Assembly: GCF_020360975.1 (NCBI RefSeq)
Contig: NW_025408671.1
Coordinates: 3,782,001 to 3,846,000 of the forward strand
Reading direction: 5' to 3'
Length of the DNA: 64,000 nucleotides
From: Hirsutella rhossiliensis
Taxonomy: Eukaryota; Ascomycota; Sordariomycetes; Hypocreales; Ophiocordycipitaceae
The notes under the pieces were generated by a model that was not told where the DNA came from, did no database searches, and saw only the letters and a program-made list of their open reading frames with translations. The translations under genes and the position numbers were made by a program. Below, in pieces: positions 57,496-64,000 of this stretch (within the stretch, counting starts at the first letter, position 1; each line of letters starts with the position of its first letter).

Positions 57496-59347
57496 AGTTA
57501 GCACCCCTAGCTTCCGGCACCCCCTACTTCCGGCACCTCCCTATATTACTATCGCGTTAACTACCTACTATATCGTAACCGCGTTTTCTCGTATATCTCT
57601 TATTTAATAATTATAAAATAAATATTATTCGAATTAGCGATGCCTCGTCTTTCTAAATATACCGAAAACCAGCTCTAAGAAGCGCTCGAAGCTATTAATA
57701 ATAGCATACCTTAGCTCTAAGCTAGTCGTAAGTAGGGTATTCTAAGAACAACCCTTTAGACGCGTCTTAAAGGAGCCCTACCTATAAAGGAGGCAAAAGA
57801 GGCATCTTAAAGGCTTAGTCGAGAGCAGGAAAAACACCTCTATAAATAGGTTCTTGCCTAAGCGGCCCTTAGGCTGCCTCTAACGCATTATTAACTTAGG
57901 GAATTCGCCGGCCGTATTATCGTGGCTAGTAGAGACCCCCGCCCGCTTAGAAAATACTAGGTTTTAAGCTTTTTAGCCCGAAACCTAGAGATTAGCACGA
58001 TTAAAGGTAAATCTCTTAATTCTGCCCGTATTAACGGCGCCTCTATTAGCGGGATTAAGGAATAGTTCTAATTGCTTAAGCTGCCGGCTATATAGGCAAT
58101 CCTACCGGAATCACGCTTTAATATAGACGAAATAGGCATCCTTAAGGGCCTTAGCTATAACGGGCTAGTGCTAGGGAGCTTAGAGAAGAAGGAGGCTATT
58201 AAGAAGCGGCTTAGATCGCGTTGTTAGACTATAATCGTCGAATGCGTCTCTATAACGGGCTAGGCCTTAACCCCCCTTATGATCTTTAAGGGCTAGGACC
58301 TCTAACAGCAATAGTTCCTTAACGAACTCGATTTTCTAAAGGATTAGGACTTCGTTACTTCCCTAAAGGGCTAGACAAGCGATTCTATCGCTATTTAATA
58401 GCTTAAGTAGGTGTTTATCCCCAAATAAGGCGCTACCTATAGGGGAACGTTCTCCTTATCGTTAATAGCTACGGGAGCTATTAGACCGACGATTTTATAT
58501 ATAAATGCTTTAAGAATCGTATTTATCTTCTTTTTCTACTAGTATACTCCTCCTACGTCCTCTAACCTCTTAATATCTTAGTTTTCTCGCCGATTAAAGC
58601 TGCCTACCGACGTTAACTCGAAAAAATCGTATCTTTCGACGATATAGCGCTAATTAGCAAGGCTACCTTCCTCTAAGTATATTATTAGGCCCGGCAGGCC
58701 GGTCTAACCGAAAAGAATATTAAGGGCGGGTAGCGTAGGTTAGGACTATAGCTAGTTAATATAGCAAAGCCCTTGCTAAGCCGGTTCGTCTTACCGTAGC
58801 CGTTAACGCCGTTAACGCCGTTAAAAAGAAAGAATTCTAGTACCCTAGCTATTTACAATGCCCTTAAAACGCCTAAACGATTATAAGAAGTCCGTCGCCT
58901 TATTATAGGGCTAGAAAACCGCGGTTAAGTTAACCGTACGATCCGACTACTCTTTAGTAAGGTTAGCCGTAGCCTTAATAAGCAAAATTAGCAGCTTATA
59001 GCCTCCTAACTTCGAATATAGTAGCTAGAGCATTAATTATATCGTCTACGGCCTTAAAAATAGAAAAAGGTCCCTTAGGACCCTAATAGGCGGTTCGTAT
59101 AGATTAAATAAGTTATAAAGACGAAGAAATAGCTCGAGCGCACGCTTAAGCTAGCTGCCGCCGCTATAGCTAATTAGAACGTAGGATTTAAAGCTCTTTG
59201 CAATAGCTAGCAGCTAGAGTAGCTAGAAACACTAAATTTAATTATCGTAATGTTAAAATGCGGCTTTAATTGCGTTTAGAATATGCCTTCCTTAGTGCTA
59301 CGAAGGGTGCCGGAAGTAAGGGGTGCCGGAAGCTAGGGGTGCCGACT
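57496..59347 (+). mobile_element. Fot1/pogo-type DNA transposon (RIP-mutated)
   Basis: 1,852 bp with terminal inverted repeats of about 43 bp: AGTTAGCACCCCTAGCTTCC at the left, and the same with AGTCGG at the right when read inward. Each TIR contains the unit CTTCCGGCACCCC nearly twice in tandem. A TA target duplication lies at 57,494-57,495 and 59,348-59,349. Size, TA target, AGT ends and the encoded DDE transposase fit Fot1/pogo elements of filamentous fungi. The left TIR shows RIP-type changes relative to the right. Confidence 0.88.
57640..59270 (+). pseudogene. DDE transposase of the Fot1/pogo element
   Basis: The ATG at 57,640 starts MPRLSKYTENQL, the pogo-type helix-turn-helix N-terminus. 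The CENP-B-like DNA-binding part follows (LREFAGRIIVASRDPRPLRK), then the catalytic core: RFNIDEIGILKGLSYNG, with the first catalytic Asp of the DDE triad near 58,120, and ALTPLMIFKG. Stops are TAA/TAG from RIP, giving a pseudogene of about 540 codons. Confidence 0.82.
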
Positions 59348-59349
59348 TA

Positions 59350-60300
59350 TAAGTAAGCTATAGTAAGCTATAAAAGGGATTATAGCTAAGACCGTAATCT
59401 AAGGATAGTCTCTATAGGTATATATAGCTACCTACTTTTACTCCTTTAAATAAATAGCTCTCTAGCTTTTAATACTAATCTTTATTATAATTCTATCTTT
59501 AATTCTAATTACTTAGTTATAGTCTATAGTCTATAACCTCTAACTTATTACTAATATAATATACTTATTATTACTTAGACCTATAAGAAGGTATAAGTAA
59601 TAAGCGTAGAATCGGGTAATTAATAATGTAAGCGGAAAGATCGGTTAAAGGAGTATAGGGTAGGATTTCGTCCGGAATTTATAACGAGCATATAAGGGGC
59701 CGAATAATATATTAAAAGAATAGCGTTGCAAAAGATACTTACGAACTTACTTATTCTATCTACTACTCCTAGGGAAATCCTTTATCTTTTATAGACTATT
59801 ACTTACCTACTATTTTTATATCGCAGATATCTTCGGAACCGCTAGGCTAAAATAGGCAATAGGGTATCCGTTCTGCTCGTAATTAACTTATGCATTTTTT
59901 GCATATTTTTATTTATAAGGATAGGCTTATCCTAACCCGCTTTTCCTAGAAGAAGGTATAGATATCTAGTAGAGGTCTTTATCTTTTAAGGGTTATTCCC
60001 TTAAACTATATTATAGAGCCTCTTTTTACTAGCTTATTCTATAAAGCCTCCCTATACCTATTATTTCTTTATAATAGTAAAATAGGAATATAAGGGTATA
60101 TTCTTATAAGACTACGCCCTATTATATCTACTAATATAAACCCCTTAATAAGTTTATCCCTTAGAAATAATACTAGTTATTATATATTAAAAGCTCTTAT
60201 TTAGTATAATACTACGTTACTCTAAGTAATATCGTAACTATTAATATACCTATATAGTAAACTAGATTAACTAACTTTAAAGCTACTATATTACCTTAGG
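59350..60300. other. RIP-degraded sequence, upstream of a gag relic
   Basis: AT-rich, CpA/TpG-poor, with no readable frame. It may include the 5' LTR and leader of the retroelement whose gag follows. I could not find a matching LTR partner in the window. Confidence 0.4.
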
Positions 60301-61051
60301 ATATAATACGCGAGATTATTACCCTTCGATATAAGGTATAGTTACTTAGAAATAAAGGAGGTAACGGATAAGTTAGGGACCTTAAAGAAGTAGTTAAACT
60401 AAAATAGCTAGGACTATTCGACGGTACTTATAGTACGCTTTAAGACTTTCTTACCTAACTTAAGGCCTACTATTAGTTTTATCCTACTAAACTCTTAGAC
60501 CTAGTCGAAAAGGTACTTTATATAGGAAATTATTTATTTAGAACGGTACTCGCTTAGTTTAGACCTATTATAAGGGACTTTCTCGATAACTAACTAGTAT
60601 AATAAGATAACGAGATAGATAAAGTCTTTATTAGTTTCTAAGGATTTAAAGAAGCTATTATAAAGGTATTTAAAATAACCGATAAGAAATAAGAAGCTAA
60701 ATAAAAACTTTAAGAACTCCGATAAAGGATCTTAGTATTAGATTATACTATAAAGTTCCGTTAAGTTACCTTAAAGCTTAATTAAGATAACGAACCTCTT
60801 ATATTACGATTCTATAACGGGCTTAAAGAAGAAGTTAAGGACGAGCTCTATAAGGAAAATCGACCTAATAACCTCTTAGACTATATTACTATAGTAGTAT
60901 AAATCGACGATAGATAATATATATAACGCTAAGAAAAGAAATAAGGAAGAGGAAACTAAAACCCTTCTTATAAAAATAACTTTAGCTAACGCGCTAACTA
61001 TAAGAAAAAGCGCGAAATATAAATAGCCTAGGTATATATAATAAATCCTAG
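60300..61051 (+). pseudogene. RIP-mutated gypsy gag relic, cut by a copia insertion
   Basis: The plus strand gives a capsid-like frame with TAA/TAG stops: LGLFDGTYSTL, DFLT, EKVLYIGNYLFRTVLA, KVTLKL-like linker and LILRFYNGLKEEVKDEL, then a basic tail (NYKKKREI). This is the retrotransposon gag domain pattern of Ty3/gypsy elements. It ends abruptly at 61,051 where GC content and CpA frequency return to normal. Confidence 0.6.
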
Positions 61052-61254
61052 TGTGGGTAGGCACCTGCGGCAGCTGCTGCAATGAGACGGTACTAGGGTT
61101 AACCTGTGATGTTGTATTCGTCTTGTTCTCTATCTAAGGAGGCAGAGGCCAGCGTGGAGAAAGGGGGCACGCTGCCCTCAGCCGCACACGTGACCGTACG
61201 GGTCACGTGCCAACCATGGTTGGTCACACCACTAGATAGATACATTCCTACACA
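61052..61254 (-). repeat. Probable 3' LTR of the copia element
   Basis: It starts TGTGGGTAGG and ends CCTACACA, short inverted TG...CA termini. The sequence just inside, read on the minus strand, is purine-rich (AAAAGAAGAG) as for a polypurine tract. It contains two inverted repeats: CACGTGACC with GGTCACGTG (about 61,187-61,210) and the palindrome CCAACCATGGTTGG. The inner boundary is inferred, since the partner LTR is not in view. Confidence 0.6.
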
Positions 61255-61469
61255 GGCAACTCTTCTTTTGCTGTGAGAAGCACAGCAACACCTTGAACGG
61301 GTCTAAAGGATAGTAGCGTTAAGGCCGTGAAGGAATGTGCCGTGAGGGGCGTGTGTCATTATTGCGAAAAAGTGGGTCCGACGTCTTGTTCTTAGCTGTA
61401 GATATCGGGGAAGAAGTGAAGGGGTCTTCCTGATAGGAGCAATCATTTGATCATAGGGATAAGGAGCGG

Positions 61470-62087
61470 TTAGGAACGTTGTACGTATCCTTCGACTCGA
61501 ATTGTCAGACTATTGGTATCGATGAAGCGTTCCAGGGCTCGGTTTGGTGATGCTTTCGTCATTGCATCTGCTGGGTTGTCTGCGCCGTTGATCCAACGAA
61601 TATCTGTTATCTCTCTCTTCTCGTATGACTGGCGAAGGGCCATGATATCAATCATCAATCGTTTTTCCTTCGTCGTACCGAGCTTGACTAGGCATTCGTA
61701 GAGAGAGTACGAATCCGTACAGACGATGAGAGGGATAGGAGGAAGGTTGAGTCGTTCCGTAATTATCTTCATAGTCATCGCAAGGGAGATGCCTATGTCG
61801 AATCCGTTGGCCATACCGTAGATCTCTGATGCTAGGACGCTACGGGTAACACGTTTGCACTTTGTTGAACTCCAGTGTACGATGTTACCACTAATCTCGA
61901 ACTGTTTTTCTTTGTGGTTTGTCTCGTTAACGAGGGCAATGACGAATCCTAGTTGGGAGGATAAGTCCTTGTTGTTTGCGAAAGAACCATCGGTGAAAAC
62001 CATCAGCTTTGCAGTAGCTAGATCAATTGGTTTGTACGTGAGGCCACGTAGTTGGTGATCCATTTGCCATTGCAGTCGCTTGTTCAA
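61470..62087 (-). CDS. Copia RNase H domain
   Basis: A 205-residue uninterrupted frame: VFTDGSFANNKDLSSQLGFV (first Asp), RSVLASEIYGM (Glu), IVCTDSYSLYECL (Asp) and WINGADNPADAMTK (last Asp). This is the typical end of the copia polyprotein. It is the best-preserved part of the element. Confidence 0.85.
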   Translation of the reverse strand: MNKRLQWQMDHQLRGLTYKPIDLATAKLMVFTDGSFANNKDLSSQLGFVIALVNETNHKEKQFEISGNIVHWSSTKCKRVTRSVLASEIYGMANGFDIGISLAMTMKIITERLNLPPIPLIVCTDSYSLYECLVKLGTTKEKRLMIDIMALRQSYEKREITDIRWINGADNPADAMTKASPNRALERFIDTNSLTIRVEGYVQRS

Positions 62088-62309
62088 AATTGCGTAATCT
62101 TTATCCTCAGGGTCTGTACTTGGGCGGCGACTGAAACATCGAAAGAAGCTTCCGGTTGAGCAATTGAAGCAATGTATGAGGCTCGCGCTCGTTCCTCAAC
62201 GTAGCGCTGGTGACGATCAATTGCTTTAGGTCAATGGTGGTCATTTTGCTGCTTGTCCCTTCTGTTGAAGTAAAGGGATCCTTTCTTAAGGGGTTATTAT
62301 TCAGCAACG

Positions 62310-63055
62310 TCAGTCTTGCACCATTAAAGTCAACCGTTGTTCCGTATGTGATGTCAGTCTTGGGCTTGGAACGAAATTCTGCCTTTGTAGCTCTTCTTCT
62401 TCACGGGTAGAAAAGTTGTTCGTTCCAAGGATGAGGGTGTCATCAGTTTGCATTCCAACAATACCGAGCGTGTCAGGGCCAGTATTCGAAATCAGTAGGC
62501 AGGAGTCATAGGTGGAGGTAGACATATCCAGCTTTTCGAGGTGATGCTGCTGATATGTGCGGAACCAATGGACTCCGGCTTCTGCGATACCGTACAGGGC
62601 TTAATAACACGAATAATTGTTCCGTTAGGTATTTGCCTTGTAGTTCCGTGGGCAAATACGTAAGAATGGTCCGGGAAAGCTTGGTCTGGGATTGCGGGTA
62701 TGCCTGAGTGATATCACGGAGGGAGAGGTTATGCCGTAGTTTTGAAGAAGTCCGGGGCAATAGCGAGGATGAGTCTCTGGCTAACGCGTTGAATTGTCGG
62801 AGATTGCGTCAGGAGGGTGGTCTTCTCAAAGTCGTTATGTCCTTGAATAACAAGTCGAGACTTTTCGTAGGGCTTAGTGTTGATTCCTTTGACTTCACGA
62901 ACCATTCGAGAGCGAAAGATTCTATAGTTTCCATGACTCATTTGATCGTATCGTTCAAATTGGAATACACCGCGGCCAACGAGGTCAGTAATCTCTTTGT
63001 TATCGGATTCTTCGAAGGGGTCACCAGGAGAGGTGATTATGCCATCAGACCGTAG
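62310..63055 (-). pseudogene. Copia reverse transcriptase domain (frameshifted)
   Basis: Successive minus-strand frames give SRLVIQGHND and LLTQSPTIQRVSQRL (62,729-62,941), RDITQAYPQSQTKLSR (62,506-62,760), an out-of-frame LYGIAEAGVHW piece near 62,570, and MQTDDTLILGTNNF (62,310-62,525), where TDD is the catalytic box. At least two single-base shifts lie near 62,600-62,640. Confidence 0.75.
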
Positions 63056-63241
63056 CTTGAGGAAAGAGCTTGTGCATCTTCCTCCTTTGGGTCAAGAAGC
63101 TCTGGTCTACGGCTTGGGCCATCATGATCAAATCCTTTGGCTTGTTCTTTGATCCTGGTGGGCGTCCTCTTGCGGGGGCGGGGTTCGGGTCGGGCAGGCA
63201 GGTCCGTTAGGGTCTTAACGGGGTCTTGAGCCGGTTGTTCA

Positions 63242-64000
63242 TTAAGATCTGAACGAATGCCTGAGGGTCTGTGTCGTGTGTAGGGTCGGAAAGAGTGGTA
63301 TCATCACGCAGATACGGTTGTACAAGGGTCGATCGAAAGACTTGGGGCCGTTGACTGTGTCAATGGTGATGTTATGGGTATCAATCGATGCAATCTTGAA
63401 GGGTCCTTGCCAACCGTCTTTCTCTCCAAACGCGAACTTCACTTTGCAGCGGGAGGATAGCACTTCTGTCGTGCTCGGGCCGTTGCGTGCATGGAGGGCA
63501 TCCTTAACTCGTCTTTCTGCCGAGAGTTGGCGGAGCATTTTCATCGCTTTCTGCATAGCTTCCGATCTTTTGAGGGTAGAAGCGGAAGGGGCGAGTCTGT
63601 AGATACGCGAGGGTATGCGCCGAAAACAAGCAACGTAGGCACAAGACCGTCAGGTCCTGCCGTATCATTGATTGCTTTAACAGCCATTTGAAGGACTGTT
63701 TCGGCGGAAGTGGTGTGGCCAATCTCAGCATGGAGGATGTTAAAGGCGCGTCGGAGGGGTGCGTGATAGCGTTCAATCTTTCCAATGGACCAATGCGTCT
63801 CAACAGGTACTTGAGAGCATTTGATTCCCATAATCTTTGCTTCGTTCCGGAATTCGAGAGAAGCAAAGTTAGTTCCTGCATCATGACGGAGGGTATCAGG
63901 AGGTCCAAGATACGTGTCGATCCAGAGGGTCCGGAGGGTCTCCCATGTATCTTTAGCTGACATTGACGGTAAAAATCTGGCTCCTTGGAAAGCAGTAGCT
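63242..64000 (-). pseudogene. Copia integrase domain (partial)
   Basis: 63,541-63,963 reads DTYLGPPDTLRHDAGTNFAS (catalytic Asp) and HWSIGKIERYHAPLRRAF (catalytic Glu). 63,242-63,556 reads KDGWQGPFKIASID, the GKGY/C-terminal integrase segment, after a frame change. The first Asp and the zinc finger lie beyond the window. Confidence 0.78.

Larger units (their letters stand above)
61052..64000 (-). mobile_element. Ty1/copia LTR retrotransposon, 3' part, not RIP-mutated
   Basis: The left end is a probable 203-bp LTR. To the right, on the minus strand and in copia order (integrase, then RT, then RNase H), lie coding segments running off the window edge. Base composition is normal and CpA/TpG are frequent, in contrast with the flanking DNA. 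Several single-base shifts and stops interrupt RT. The 5' LTR, gag and protease are outside the window, so the target duplication cannot be checked. Confidence 0.82.

Noticed and set aside
22801..61051. Treating absence of TGA in long frames as proof of coding
   Set aside because: RIP removes TpG, so TGA is rare in every frame. Calls in this block rest on motifs, composition and leaders instead, and confidence was lowered.
60876..61082. A 68-residue minus-strand frame at the copia boundary
   Set aside because: It crosses the insertion junction and is antisense to the gag relic; a chance frame rich in Leu, Ile and Tyr.

Overview
The window looks like part of a filamentous ascomycete genome (Pezizomycotina, possibly Sordariomycetes; the class is inference). 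The evidence is short spliceosomal introns in compact genes, pyrimidine-rich leaders before start codons, fungal chromodomain Ty3/gypsy elements, a Fot1/pogo transposon, and about 38 kb of DNA with the scar of repeat-induced point mutation (RIP): almost no CpA/TpG, excess TpA, CpG retained.

Layout. 1-7.5 kb: gene-bearing GC-normal DNA with a five-exon phosphoglucomutase, an oligoribonuclease with a GC-AG intron, and weak or broken unknown genes. 7.478-12.880 kb: a Ty3/gypsy chromovirus with two LTRs, a 5-bp target duplication (CAGCC) and an 11-nt self-primer, but a frameshifted gag-pol. It landed in the last codons of a peroxiredoxin gene (12.876-13.467 kb), replaced the final four codons with a stop from the LTR and removed a possible peroxisomal signal. 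13.8-19.9 kb: an MFS transporter, a PEP mutase-family gene and a phosphonopyruvate decarboxylase. The last two catalyse the committed start of phosphonate biosynthesis (PEP to phosphonopyruvate to phosphonoacetaldehyde) and stand head-to-head, which suggests a small phosphonate natural-product locus. 20-22.8 kb: hAT and PIF1/Helitron helicase debris.

22.8-61.05 kb is RIP-degraded. Matching LTR pairs and target duplications show an outer chromovirus (29,888-55,232; GGTAG) split by two independent insertions: a 12.6-kb gypsy element (31,958-44,529) and a 5.8-kb gypsy element (44,821-50,628; CTTAC). Each of the three appears to carry a further coding-like frame antisense to its pol, near its 3' LTR. 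The 12.6-kb element has in addition a sense frame of roughly 870 codons, divergent from its antisense partner. A Fot1/pogo element (57,496-59,347; TA) and a gypsy gag relic follow. 61.05-64 kb: a Ty1/copia element on the minus strand, not RIP-mutated, inserted into that relic and running off the window.

The most interesting items are the phosphonate gene pair, the retrotransposon edit of the peroxiredoxin tail, and the accessory frames in the nested LTR elements.
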